Assembly (NCBI GenBank): GCA_022447365.1
Contig: JAKVBL010000005.1
Location: forward strand, 62,001-126,000
Length of the DNA: 64,000 nucleotides
Origin: Oleiphilaceae bacterium
Lineage (GTDB): Bacteria; Pseudomonadota; Gammaproteobacteria; Pseudomonadales; Oleiphilaceae
Direction: 5' to 3'
Each line of letters opens with the position of its first letter. Positions within the stretch are counted from its first letter, which is position 1. Made by a program: the position numbers and the translations under genes. The notes under the pieces were generated by a model, which searched no databases, was not told the origin of the DNA, and was given only the letters and a program-made list of their open reading frames with translations. This document shows positions 45,158-53,589 of the stretch, piece after piece.

Positions 45158-46292
45158 CTTCAGGCGCCGATCTTGCACTTATTATAGGTTCTGGGTGCAA
45201 AGAGACTTCATTATCAAAGAAGCGATCCCAAAGTAGCGGCAGACGGGACATATCGCGCAGCGTTTCAGTACGGCGCGCGACCATCGGCTCGATGCTCACG
45301 TTTCCGTTATCGCTGCTCTCTCTATTTTCACTACGCTCTGTATTCTCACTTCTATCAGTGGAATCGCTATCCGCGCTTTTTTTTACTTGCTTTCCGACAG
45401 CGAAGTTAAAGACATAACTATCTTCCAAACCCATACGAAGGTCAGTTATCACCACTTCATTATTGACGAGTTCCGCCCGGTAAAAGCCTTTGGTAAACCA
45501 CTGTAGACGCTGCACGTTCCATTGATCTGCAATGTCGCTCAGTAGTTCTTCACCTTTTGGGTAGGCACGAAAATCAACAGACTCAGGAGAATCCCATACG
45601 GCGACGTGTGCGACATAATAATCTTGGTCATTGATCGCAACGACACGCCACAGCAAGGTGTTAAAGGGCATTGGCGTAGTCAGCACGGCGTATACGTTCA
45701 TGTTTTGCTGAACGAGAGTCTCTTGCAAAATACTTTTCATGGTCGATTTTGCGACTAACGACCAAGCTAAATAACTCGAGCTAATAACGAGCGCACAGAC
45801 ACTGGCTATGCGTGCCTTACGGCTATTCCACTCTACATATGCAGCTATCCCTAAACCAATCAATAAAGGCAATGTGTAGGTAAGATCAATAATAAACAGA
45901 CTAGAAATACCAAAAGGGTATTCGGTAATAGGCCAAAGCAGTTGCGTGCCATAAACGGTAAACGCATCTAAAAGTGAGTGGGTCCAAAAAATAGCCAAAA
46001 TGGCTGCCCCCCATCGAAGTTTATGTTCGTGGGTTTGGGGGTGAATTTTAATGGCTAACCAAACTAGTAAAGGCGTTACTAGCGCTTGGACTAATAGGCT
46101 ATGACTGAAACCTCTATGGTAGGTAAAGTCCTCGACGACTCCGCCATAAGGAATAAGTACATCCAGATCAGGTAGGGTGCCGAGCGCGGCTCCCCAAACG
46201 GGAGCTAGTCGACCGATCTTGCTCCCAACTTTCGTTCCAAGAATGGCATGACCAACGGTCGCCCCTAGTGCAGCTTGGGTAAGTGAATCCAT
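45141..46292 (-). CDS. YdjM-like membrane-bound metal-dependent hydrolase
   Basis: 383 residues of the LexA-binding/DUF457 family, N-terminal signature MDSLTQAALGATVGHAILG, then GTLPDLDVLIPYGG, YHRGFSHSLLVQALV and THSLLDAFTVYGTQLLWP, which hold conserved His/Asp residues for metal. About five membrane helices follow, then a cytoplasmic or periplasmic tail with an unusual acidic Ser/Glu/Asn/Arg repeat (SADSDSTDRSENTERSENRE) built on degenerate 18-bp DNA units. Overlaps the SOUL gene 3' to 3'. Confidence 0.85.
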   Translation of the reverse strand: MDSLTQAALGATVGHAILGTKVGSKIGRLAPVWGAALGTLPDLDVLIPYGGVVEDFTYHRGFSHSLLVQALVTPLLVWLAIKIHPQTHEHKLRWGAAILAIFWTHSLLDAFTVYGTQLLWPITEYPFGISSLFIIDLTYTLPLLIGLGIAAYVEWNSRKARIASVCALVISSSYLAWSLVAKSTMKSILQETLVQQNMNVYAVLTTPMPFNTLLWRVVAINDQDYYVAHVAVWDSPESVDFRAYPKGEELLSDIADQWNVQRLQWFTKGFYRAELVNNEVVITDLRMGLEDSYVFNFAVGKQVKKSADSDSTDRSENTERSENRESSDNGNVSIEPMVARRTETLRDMSRLPLLWDRFFDNEVSLHPEPIISARSAPEVSESE

Positions 46293-46373
46293 TAAGTGTT
46301 CTCGTTGCTCTCGTTTGTTGCGTTATTCGCGTTAGTCGGGTTATTCGCGTTGATGCGGGTATCGAAGATAGAT

Positions 46374-46763
46374 TTAATTGTTCTGCAAAGGTTCAGAATG
46401 GTTTTTGAAATACTGAATCACATCGTGGATATCAAAAACTAATGAGATGCCTATAAAGCCGGCTAAGCCTACAAGGTAGCTATGAGACGCACCTGTGTAA
46501 TCGCCAAGATAAACAAGAATGTAAGCGAGAAGAGGAACCCATAGAAGATGCGCTAAGCCTAAAATTTTCTGATAGCCAAAGTAGCAATACATACCAATCA
46601 TGACGATGCCTTGGAACGCAAAAATACCAAGAATGGCTTGAGCCAGTTCATATTCTAAAAATGCAATGCTGCCCAGGTTGATCGCCATCAGCGCATTCAC
46701 CCAAATAACGACCCAAGTTGGTTGTTGAAATAGCTCAATCATAAATCCGCTTGGTTTTTTCAT
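46374..46763 (-). CDS. Four-helix inner membrane protein, unknown function
   Basis: 129 residues, mostly hydrophobic, with four likely helices, including WVVIWVNALMAINLGSIAF and LLWVPLLAYILVYLGDY. No family is named with confidence. It is encoded between the YdjM-like gene and an acetyltransferase on the same strand. Downstream of its stop is a short tandem repeat. Confidence 0.65.
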   Translation of the reverse strand: MKKPSGFMIELFQQPTWVVIWVNALMAINLGSIAFLEYELAQAILGIFAFQGIVMIGMYCYFGYQKILGLAHLLWVPLLAYILVYLGDYTGASHSYLVGLAGFIGISLVFDIHDVIQYFKNHSEPLQNN

Positions 46764-46773
46764 GGAAAACTCC

Positions 46774-47307
46774 TCAGGCCTGTTTGTATTTTTCTAATTC
46801 GAGTAGGTAATAACATTTTGTGTAGGCTAAGCCTTCGAGCACTTCATCTTCTTCGTATTGAAATGTCGCGCCGAGCTTTTCAACCGCTCTACGTGAACGA
46901 TGATTCTCACTACCAATATGGAACCAAATTTTATCTACGTAAGGCGCAATAAAGTTGATCATCAGATCCTTCATTTCGGTATTGGCGCCTGTTCCCCATT
47001 CTTCGCACGCGAGGAATGTGTAGCCAATCGCGATCTCTCTATGTTCTGGTTTGAAATCATAGAAGCGCGTTGAACCAACGACATTGCCTGAGCTCGTATT
47101 GATAATTGTATAGGCGCTATCGCTTGCTGCTGCACCATCAAAAAAACGCGTTTTAAAGCGCTCACGATGATAGCGTTTTGAATCAGGATGTTGAGCCCAA
47201 ACTTCTGGATTCGATGCGCAGGTGGCGAGTGCTTCGAAATCGTCGGCGGTGAGGGGTCTTAAGGTGATTTTTTTACCGATTAATTCAAGATCAAAACGAA
47301 TGTTCAT
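46774..47307 (-). CDS. GNAT family N-acetyltransferase
   Basis: 177 residues resembling RimJ/RimL-type acetyltransferases: ITLRPLTADDFEAL at the start, VVGSTRFYDF, REIAIGYTFLACEEWGTGANTE and HIGSENHRSRRAVEKLGATFQYEEDEV, the acetyl-CoA-binding region. Acceptor unknown. It precedes the four-helix protein by 10 bases, so they are likely cotranscribed. Confidence 0.9.
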   Translation of the reverse strand: MNIRFDLELIGKKITLRPLTADDFEALATCASNPEVWAQHPDSKRYHRERFKTRFFDGAAASDSAYTIINTSSGNVVGSTRFYDFKPEHREIAIGYTFLACEEWGTGANTEMKDLMINFIAPYVDKIWFHIGSENHRSRRAVEKLGATFQYEEDEVLEGLAYTKCYYLLELEKYKQA

Positions 47308-47342
47308 ACTGCCTTATTAGAAGCCTTGCTCGCCCGATGAAG

Positions 47343-47792
47343 TTAGTAAACATAAGGCAGGATTAGTTTTGTTGTTTTTGTCCATTGTGCGTAAGGCTGA
47401 GGAAATTTGTCTGCAACCTGTTTGTCTTCGACTTTAGCTTGCATCACTAGTGCGAGAATGCCAAGCACAAAAATCAGTAAGGTAAGGCTATGCGCAGCAA
47501 TCAGTGCGTAACCCAACATCATGAACATCTCGCCGAAATACATTGGGTGACGAATACGTTTAAATAAGGCCGTTTGAGTGACGAGATATTCCATCTCTTC
47601 TAATCTTTTGTTATCGCGTTTGATGAGCCAGTAATGACTCAAAAAAATAGCACCGCCAGCGAGTACAAGAATTCGCCCAGCCAGAGAATCGCTTGTGTTG
47701 ATATCGGGTAGCCAGCTTGTGAACGCACTTATAATGATGCTCGCTATGAGCAGAATCGAACAAGTAAGCTTTGTAAGCCACCAATAAGACAT
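47343..47792 (-). CDS. Isoprenylcysteine/phospholipid methyltransferase-like membrane protein
   Basis: 149 residues with 4-5 membrane helices and the ICMT/PEMT motif: LFKRIRHPMYFGEMFMMLGYAL (RHPxY), with an acidic motif KVEDKQVADKFP and YAQWTKTTKLILP at the end. Such enzymes methylate lipids or cysteine residues; the acceptor is not inferable. It is in the same direction as the acetyltransferase, 35 bases away. Confidence 0.85.
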   Translation of the reverse strand: MSYWWLTKLTCSILLIASIIISAFTSWLPDINTSDSLAGRILVLAGGAIFLSHYWLIKRDNKRLEEMEYLVTQTALFKRIRHPMYFGEMFMMLGYALIAAHSLTLLIFVLGILALVMQAKVEDKQVADKFPQPYAQWTKTTKLILPYVY

Positions 47793-47901
47793 GTTTCTTT
47801 CATCTTTTAATCATCTTAGAAGCAATACGTATTAAAGCTTAATAGGCGATTTACTTAGATGAGGTCATTTTTTATGTCAGGGTACTTTTTGATTTAGTCT
47901 T

Positions 47902-48930
47902 TTAGCGACCAAGCAGTAATGGATGCTCCGCAACCGGAGTCAATGTGACAGATAATAATCCCCAGCCGAATGCAATAAGTAGTGCCCCGCCAGCTATTTG
48001 AAGATATAAGCCAAAATGACTAAACACCGCCGTCGAGCTCGATTCGCTAGCGTTTAGTAGGCGTTCAAAGAACCCTCTCGCGAATACGGTTCCTGCTGCA
48101 ATGAGCGCGATAGAAATGCCAGTGCCTAGTCCCATCGCCAAGGTGGCGACGATCCCAAATCCATAGGCATTGACTAAATAGGCATAGGTCAAAACGATTA
48201 GTGCGCCAGAGCAAGGACGGAGCCCCATCGAGAACACGAGCGTTAGGTTCTGTAGCCAGGTGCTGTCGTCTTTGACTTCAATGGCATGGTTGCAGCCACA
48301 ACATGCATCATGTGCATAATGTTCATGGTGAGAATGATGTTCGTGTTGGTGAGCGTGGGAGTGATGATCATGTGGATGGGCATGGTCATGATGCTCATGG
48401 TGCGAGTGTGCACTTGAATGTGAGATGCTCACTACTTTGCGTAATTTATTACCTGACTTCAGTAAAATATACAGACCCAAAGACATCACCAAGGCATAGC
48501 CTACTTGTGTAAGTTGTTCTCCCATCGTTTGCACTTCACCAAAGGTAAACTGGAGCATTTGGCCAATTACACTGACAAGAATAATCGCAACGATTGATTG
48601 CAGTAGTGCTGCGGCAAATGACAAAGCCGCGCCTTTCTTAACGCTCGCCCCTTGGGTACCAACGTAAGTCATGATCACAGCTTTGCCATGTCCTGGGCCA
48701 ATGGCGTGAAAGACGCCATAAGAAAAGCTAAGGCTGATTAAGGCTAAGCCGTAAGTTTCAGGATGTTGCGCTACATTGGACATATGCTCTGATAACATAC
48801 TGTGCAGCTCTTTCTGTTGGCTAGTGATGTAAATCATCCAGTCTGTCCAATTCAGCGTGGCCCAATAAATGCCGCCAGCAATGAGGCAAAGAAAGATTGC
48901 AGCTAGAAGCTTTGAGGGAGTTAAATGCAT
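47902..48930 (-). CDS. NicO/RcnA-type nickel/cobalt transporter
   Basis: 342 residues of the NicO family (high-affinity nickel/cobalt transport or export). The metal motif HAIGPGHGK at residues 75-83 is intact and a His-rich loop, residues 171-215 with more than 20 His plus the CCGC cluster, lies between helices, as in RcnA-like proteins. Six to seven helices are visible. It overlaps the DUF1007 gene by 10 bases, forming an operon of DUF1007, DUF1007 and NicO. COG-level studies place such sets in metal homeostasis; direction is not shown by sequence. Confidence 0.9.
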   Translation of the reverse strand: MHLTPSKLLAAIFLCLIAGGIYWATLNWTDWMIYITSQQKELHSMLSEHMSNVAQHPETYGLALISLSFSYGVFHAIGPGHGKAVIMTYVGTQGASVKKGAALSFAAALLQSIVAIILVSVIGQMLQFTFGEVQTMGEQLTQVGYALVMSLGLYILLKSGNKLRKVVSISHSSAHSHHEHHDHAHPHDHHSHAHQHEHHSHHEHYAHDACCGCNHAIEVKDDSTWLQNLTLVFSMGLRPCSGALIVLTYAYLVNAYGFGIVATLAMGLGTGISIALIAAGTVFARGFFERLLNASESSSTAVFSHFGLYLQIAGGALLIAFGWGLLSVTLTPVAEHPLLLGR

Positions 48931-49607
48931 TGAATAACAGCTCTTTCAGCAAATTGATCGCCAAGCCCATCTGTGTCGCGACGTGACTGATCCAAGCTAT
49001 TGGCGTAGGCGATGGTTTCTTCGGTAGGATTTGGAATCACGAGATCTTTACCGCACTCTAAGTTCAGTCCACCGACAATCGAGATATCGTCAACGGATTT
49101 GTGGTTCATCGCAATGTAATAGGTTGGATCGTACACAGACCAGACGACTTTTTTACCATCTAAATTAATGGGATTCTCGAAACGAATCGTAAAGTCGAGC
49201 GTCATAAAACTTACCGGTGGTTGAGGCTCAATACGCAGCGACGCTTGATTCGCTCTTGGTATATCGATGTTGTTTCCATCAACAATTAGGTTTGAGAAAT
49301 AGTTGTGGCGAGCAAGGTTTTTGCGCATGTCTTCGGCCATCAGCTTTAGGCCGACAGTCTCGTCGTCATAAGCGTTTTTTAAACTTGCAGAGGTGATCAT
49401 GGAGTAGATGGCATCGAACTCCCATGACTGTTGAATTTCGATTAAACGGTTGTCGGCATCCACTAAGAATTGTGTTTTTATACTGATCCAGTTGTGCGGG
49501 TGCGCGAGCGCGACAGTGCTACTCAGCGAACTAAGTAAGGCAAATACAAAGGCGCGTATCGAGAATGCTTTTAATCGAGTCTTATTATATTTTTGGACTA
49601 ATTGCAT
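48921..49607 (-). CDS. DUF1007 family periplasmic protein
   Basis: 228 residues, with a cleavable signal (AFVFALLSSLSSTVALA) and then HPHNWISIKTQFLVD. Conserved DUF1007 segments are VWSVYDPTYYIAMNHKS and the TEETIAYANSLDQSRRDTDGLGDQFAE stretch, which includes His and Asp residues able to bind metal. It is a paralogue of the next gene; the pair presumably supplies metal to the NicO transporter. It overlaps both neighbours by 10 bases. Confidence 0.88.
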   Translation of the reverse strand: MQLVQKYNKTRLKAFSIRAFVFALLSSLSSTVALAHPHNWISIKTQFLVDADNRLIEIQQSWEFDAIYSMITSASLKNAYDDETVGLKLMAEDMRKNLARHNYFSNLIVDGNNIDIPRANQASLRIEPQPPVSFMTLDFTIRFENPINLDGKKVVWSVYDPTYYIAMNHKSVDDISIVGGLNLECGKDLVIPNPTEETIAYANSLDQSRRDTDGLGDQFAERAVIQCI

Positions 49608-50236
49608 TGTATCGTGACTCGTTCAGAAAATAGTTGTCCTAGACCATCACTATCTCGCTGCGTTTGATCAAGGCTAGCGGCATAGTCTATGTCTTCTTGT
49701 GTTGGCGAGGGCAGTTTAAATTTCTTCGCGCAACGCGTTTTCTCATTCGCAATCACATTGACTGCATCGGCTGAATGGTGATTCATCGCGACATAGTACG
49801 TCGGATCGAATACCGACCATGTGATTGCTTTTCCTGCTAATTTTACGGGAGTATCAAACGTAAAGATTTGCTTGAGTTTGAGTTTTCCTTGCTCTGAATA
49901 TGGCTCAAACTTCGCGTAAACTGGCTTGCTCAGCGGTATGTCGATTTTGTCGAGCTGTAAACTCGAAAAATACTTGTATGGCTTGAGATTAGTAACCATA
50001 TCTTGGGCCAACATTTCGAGTCCGAGCATTTCATTCTCGTATTCTTTCGTAACGGTTTCTAGTGCTATGCGTGAATAGACTTCATCAAACTCCCAAAGTT
50101 GCGTGATCTCAATGAGATTTCCGTCTGCATCAAGCGTGAGTGTTGTCTGCACATCTATCCAAGAGTGAGGGTGTGCATGTGCGACCGAAACCCAAACTAC
50201 AGTGCTCAACAAAAAACGTAATACTACTTTCAACAT
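49598..50236 (-). CDS. DUF1007 family periplasmic protein, paralogue
   Basis: 212 residues from ATG 50236, giving a proper signal (MLKVVLRFLLSTVVWVSVAHA) followed by HPHSWIDVQTTLTLD. The WSVFDPTYYVAMNHHS and TQEDIDYAASLDQTQRDSDGLG motifs align with the downstream paralogue, so the two arose by duplication. A longer upstream start (50281) would put 15 extra residues before the signal. It is the first gene of the metal operon. Confidence 0.88.
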   Translation of the reverse strand: MLKVVLRFLLSTVVWVSVAHAHPHSWIDVQTTLTLDADGNLIEITQLWEFDEVYSRIALETVTKEYENEMLGLEMLAQDMVTNLKPYKYFSSLQLDKIDIPLSKPVYAKFEPYSEQGKLKLKQIFTFDTPVKLAGKAITWSVFDPTYYVAMNHHSADAVNVIANEKTRCAKKFKLPSPTQEDIDYAASLDQTQRDSDGLGQLFSERVTIQCN

Positions 50237-50425
50237 GTCACGGCTTAGCAAGATAATCGTTAGGGGCACATCTTTACTCATGCCCTAGGCGGATGCAATC
50301 TCTTAAGTGGCCATGCAATGTGCATATTTAACAGTTCTAAACACTAAACATTTGTAAGCTGAATGTTATTGTCATCTTGCTCTGTTAATATGCGCATCGT
50401 CATAAATAAAACAAGCGGTATTTGA

Positions 50426-51547
50426 ATGAGCGGTAAGCCAAAACTTCTTTGGGTGAATGTCCTGTTTTTCGTTATAACTGGGCTGTTTGCAGCAGTTGTT
50501 GTGCCTTGGTATGGCTTTGTTGAGGGCTACGATATATTCCAGGTCGTGGCAGCTCTCTTGTGTATGGGTTTTTGTGGAATGTCGATTACTGCGGGTTATC
50601 ACCGTTTGTGGTCTCATCCTACCTATAAAACAAAACCTTGGATTCGTGTTGTTTATGCCATAGGCGGGGCTTTCTCGATTCAAAATAGCGCTTTGCACTG
50701 GGCATCTGACCACCGTATTCATCATCGCTATGTCGATCAAAACGATAAAGACCCGTATTCCGCAAAAAAAGGTTTCTGGTTCTCGCACATGGGTTGGATG
50801 TTGCGTGATTATAATCGCGAAACCTATAACGATTACTCTAACGTTCCAGATTTAAAGCGCGACCCTGTTGTGATGTGGCAGCACCGCAATTATTTGAAGT
50901 TAGTCGTGCTGACAAACTTCGGTATTCCTTTTGTAATTGGTGTTTGGCATGGCGATATTATTGGCACCATGTTGATCGTTGGCTTTTTACGTCTTGTGCT
51001 CTCTCAACAAGTGACTTTCTTTATTAATTCGCTCGCACACTATTGGGGTAGCCAGCCTTATACTGATAAGAATACCGCACGTGATAACGGCATTGTGGCT
51101 TACTTGACCTATGGAGAGGGCTACCACAACTACCATCATTGTTTTCAAACAGATTATCGCAATGGCATACGTTGGTGGCATTACGACCCAACTAAATGGT
51201 TCATATTTACCCTGAGTAAATTGGGTTTAGCGAGCAACTTAAAACGCTGTGACGAACATAAGGTCGCCAAAGCAAAAGCAGAAATGGCGATGAAAAATCT
51301 TAATGAGAAACTGCGTTTTCATGCCGATGCCGAAGAGATTAAAGCGAAGTTGCAAGCAAAGTTTGATGAACTAGTTGAAGTGATGCATCAAACCAAAATC
51401 GCACGACTTGAATGGCTTGAAGCTAAGAAGTGTGAAGTGCGCGAAGCCTACGAGAAGTCTGAAGCGATGAAGCGATATCAAGAACTTAAAGACGCGATGC
51501 AACAGCAACGTGATGAGTGGAAGTTACTTCTCGCACAATATGCGTAA
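50426..51547 (+). CDS. Membrane fatty acid desaturase with coiled-coil tail
   Basis: 373 residues of the acyl-CoA/acyl-lipid desaturase family (delta-9 type). The three histidine boxes are HRLWSH, HRIHHRYVD and HNYHH; four to five helices surround them. Beyond the catalytic core (about residue 270) a roughly 100-residue highly charged helical tail (KAKAEMAMKNLNEKLR, KLQAKFDELVEVM) is predicted as a coiled coil, longer than many homologues. It introduces a double bond into fatty acids, often to maintain membrane fluidity in the cold. Divergent from the DUF1007 operon. Confidence 0.9.
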   Translation: MSGKPKLLWVNVLFFVITGLFAAVVVPWYGFVEGYDIFQVVAALLCMGFCGMSITAGYHRLWSHPTYKTKPWIRVVYAIGGAFSIQNSALHWASDHRIHHRYVDQNDKDPYSAKKGFWFSHMGWMLRDYNRETYNDYSNVPDLKRDPVVMWQHRNYLKLVVLTNFGIPFVIGVWHGDIIGTMLIVGFLRLVLSQQVTFFINSLAHYWGSQPYTDKNTARDNGIVAYLTYGEGYHNYHHCFQTDYRNGIRWWHYDPTKWFIFTLSKLGLASNLKRCDEHKVAKAKAEMAMKNLNEKLRFHADAEEIKAKLQAKFDELVEVMHQTKIARLEWLEAKKCEVREAYEKSEAMKRYQELKDAMQQQRDEWKLLLAQYA

Positions 51548-51592
51548 ACGCTCAGTTATTTTAGTCAAAGATGTACAAGGGAAAAATTGATC

Positions 51593-52234
51593 ATGCTTAT
51601 TTTGCGTAAACGCATTCGGTCTCTATGCCTATGCTTCGTTGCCTTGTTTGCATTGAGTGCGTGCAGTAATGATGAATCTACTTCTGCGAATACCTTACCA
51701 GAAGGTGCAGAGTTGGAGCGTGATTATTCTCCTAGTATGGGGCCTGCTGATGCGCCAGTGACGATCGTTGAATTTTTAGATCCCGCGTGTGAAGCCTGCC
51801 GAGCATTCTATCCATATGTAAAAGAAATTATGAAGCGCCATCCGCAAGACGTGCGTTTAGTGCTTCGTTATGCACCGTTCCATCAGGGTTCGGATACGGT
51901 AGTACGAATGCTGGAAGCTGCGAGTCAACAAAATGTATACGTTCCAGTTCTAGAGGCGCTATTGATACAACAACAAGAATGGGCATCACACCATGCACCT
52001 AATCTAGATCGCGCGTGGGAAATTGCTGCTGCCGCGGGGCTAAATATCGAGAAAACAAAAGCGATCATCGATTCGTCGGAAATGAATGCATTGATCGTGC
52101 AAGAGGGTAAAGATCTTCGCGCGTTCAAAGTAGATAAAACGCCAACCTTTTATGTAAATGGTCTCGCGCTTGAAAAGCACAGTCCAGATCATCTGTATCA
52201 GTTAGTATTAGATCAGCTTAAATCCGCTGAGTAA
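51593..52234 (+). CDS. DsbA-like thioredoxin lipoprotein
   Basis: 213 residues with lipobox Leu-Ser-Ala-Cys and a DsbA-type fold: GPADAPVTIVEFLDPACEACRAFYPYV, redox motif CEAC, and KTPTFYVNGL for the cis-Pro loop. A helical insert lies between as usual. ATG 51593 is preferred, with AAGGG upstream; the ORF-open TTG 6 bases earlier is less likely. Periplasmic thiol oxidoreductase of unspecified partner. Confidence 0.88.
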   Translation: MLILRKRIRSLCLCFVALFALSACSNDESTSANTLPEGAELERDYSPSMGPADAPVTIVEFLDPACEACRAFYPYVKEIMKRHPQDVRLVLRYAPFHQGSDTVVRMLEAASQQNVYVPVLEALLIQQQEWASHHAPNLDRAWEIAAAAGLNIEKTKAIIDSSEMNALIVQEGKDLRAFKVDKTPTFYVNGLALEKHSPDHLYQLVLDQLKSAE

Positions 52235-52282
52235 TACGCCAGTTTTCATCTAAACTTCCAATACAAATCTTATTGGGAGTTT

Positions 52283-52717
52283 ATGATGCAAACGATGCCT
52301 CATCACTATACGGTCTCTGCCAATTCAGAGTCTGATTCAACGGTAAATCTCGAAGCTGACGGTCTCAGCGCAATCGAATCGATGCCGCCGCCTGAATTTG
52401 GTGGGCCAGAGGGTTATTGGTCTCCTGAAAGCTTGCTAGTTGCTTCGATGGCGGATTGTTTCGTCTTGACCTTCAAAGCAATCGCGCGTGCTTCGAAGCT
52501 AGAATGGACTAATATCTCATGCGAGGTCGTGGGTACCTTAGGTCAGGTAGATCGCGTGACTCAGTTTACCCAGTTTGATTTGAAGGTTACGGTCGATGTG
52601 CCTTCTGGTACTGATTCTGAGAAAGTTGAGCGTATTGCCGAGAAGTCTGAAAAAGGGTGTTTAGTGAGTAACTCTTTAACTGCTAATAAAGTGCTTAACG
52701 TTGTGGTGAACGTATAA
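52283..52717 (+). CDS. OsmC-family peroxidase-like protein
   Basis: 144 residues of the OsmC/Ohr superfamily. The motif SPESLLVASMADCFVLTFKAIAR holds one redox Cys, and KGCLVSNSLTANKVLN the second, the normal spacing for a hydroperoxide-reducing pair. ATG 52283 and 52286 are both possible starts. Often expressed under oxidative or osmotic stress. Followed by the EthD protein at 29 bases. Confidence 0.88.
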   Translation: MMQTMPHHYTVSANSESDSTVNLEADGLSAIESMPPPEFGGPEGYWSPESLLVASMADCFVLTFKAIARASKLEWTNISCEVVGTLGQVDRVTQFTQFDLKVTVDVPSGTDSEKVERIAEKSEKGCLVSNSLTANKVLNVVVNV

Positions 52718-52746
52718 GTATTTAATTCAAGTGAAAGGAGATTCGC

Positions 52747-53124
52747 GTGATTAAGTTTATTTTCGTCGTTAAAAGAAAGCCTGATATATCTTCGCAAGAA
52801 TTTCGAAAGTGTTGGCACGATGCAAACTTTGTCTCCTTAGTGACAGAGGTTGGCAAATTGTTGGGTGCAAGTGATTTCCACATGAGCTTGGTTTTGGATG
52901 TCGACTTTAATAAAGAATTAAACGCGGCAAGAGGCGTTGAAGAAACGGCCTTCGATGCGGTGATGGAATACGTGCTTCCTAGCTCGAAAGATCTGAATGC
53001 GATTATGGAGTCTGATGCATTTAAAGAGGTCTTTGCCGAGTTGGAAAAGATTGAAGCTGCATTCATTGATTTTCATCATTCGCAACGGTGTTTCATCGAA
53101 CACCATGACCCCATCATTCCCTGA
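52747..53124 (+). CDS. EthD-like dimeric alpha/beta barrel protein
   Basis: 125 residues beginning IKFIFVVKRKPDISSQEFRKCWHD, the EthD-domain start strand and helix. A second strand region (FHMSLVLDV) and a helix at the end complete a ferredoxin-like barrel, likely dimeric. EthD proteins support degradation or metabolism in other species; no function here. It follows the OsmC gene on the same strand. Confidence 0.75.
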   Translation: MIKFIFVVKRKPDISSQEFRKCWHDANFVSLVTEVGKLLGASDFHMSLVLDVDFNKELNAARGVEETAFDAVMEYVLPSSKDLNAIMESDAFKEVFAELEKIEAAFIDFHHSQRCFIEHHDPIIP

Positions 53125-53305
53125 TCAACAGAGAGGTAATATAGGCGCGTTTATAAACCATCTCGCCTTTCACGATGATTCACAGTCATCGACAATGTTT
53201 TACTATTGATTCCACTACTGAGGCGCTACATTCGCCACTGATTCATTTCCATTTATTTGTGGCATTGAGTAGGCAAGGAGAGACGCTCAGTCCTTCAGTT
53301 GCTTA
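53125..53305. other. Intergenic region, no supported gene
   Basis: About 180 bases without coding features or hairpins that I can support, before the broken small ORF at 53306. Confidence 0.5.
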
Positions 53306-53528
53306 ATGCACTTATCTTATTTTGCTATCGAGTTTGAAGTAGTTTGAAGCTCGGGAAGACCACTACGCCAAAGGGCTCTTTATGCATCCGCAATGGATGT
53401 TTGCTTCGAGGGCGTACGTCAAAAGGTGCTATCAGCACTTTTTAAAGGAACACGAGAAATTATTCAGTAATGGCTCTGATGAGTTTTTCGAACTGCTTTA
53501 TGTATTCATAAATTTCGATTGGCGCTGA
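53306..53528 (+). pseudogene. Small ORF broken by a 10-bp tandem duplication
   Basis: From ATG 53306 the frame gives MHLSYFAIEFE and soon stops. Deleting one copy of the near-perfect 10-base tandem AGTTTGAAGT/AGTTTGAAGC (53331-53350) joins this to an open frame of 61 codons ending at TGA 53526, with residues such as REDHYAKGLFMHPQWMFAS, YVKRCYQHFLKEHEKLF and ELLYVFINFDWR. The composition looks protein-like, but the family is not recognised. An internal ATG (MHPQWM) could start a shorter intact protein. Confidence 0.45.
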
Positions 53529-53589
53529 ACTGTCTGGCACGCAATGACCAGTCATTCTGAGCTAATTCCTTATTTCATGAGGTAAAGAC

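Noticed and set aside
45345..45380. Short repeats in the YdjM-like tail as a CRISPR-like array
   Set aside because: They are degenerate 18-base coding repeats without uniform repeats or spacers.
48303..48512. Plus-strand ORF over the His-rich loop
   Set aside because: It is the complement of the His/Asp codon repeat in the NicO gene.
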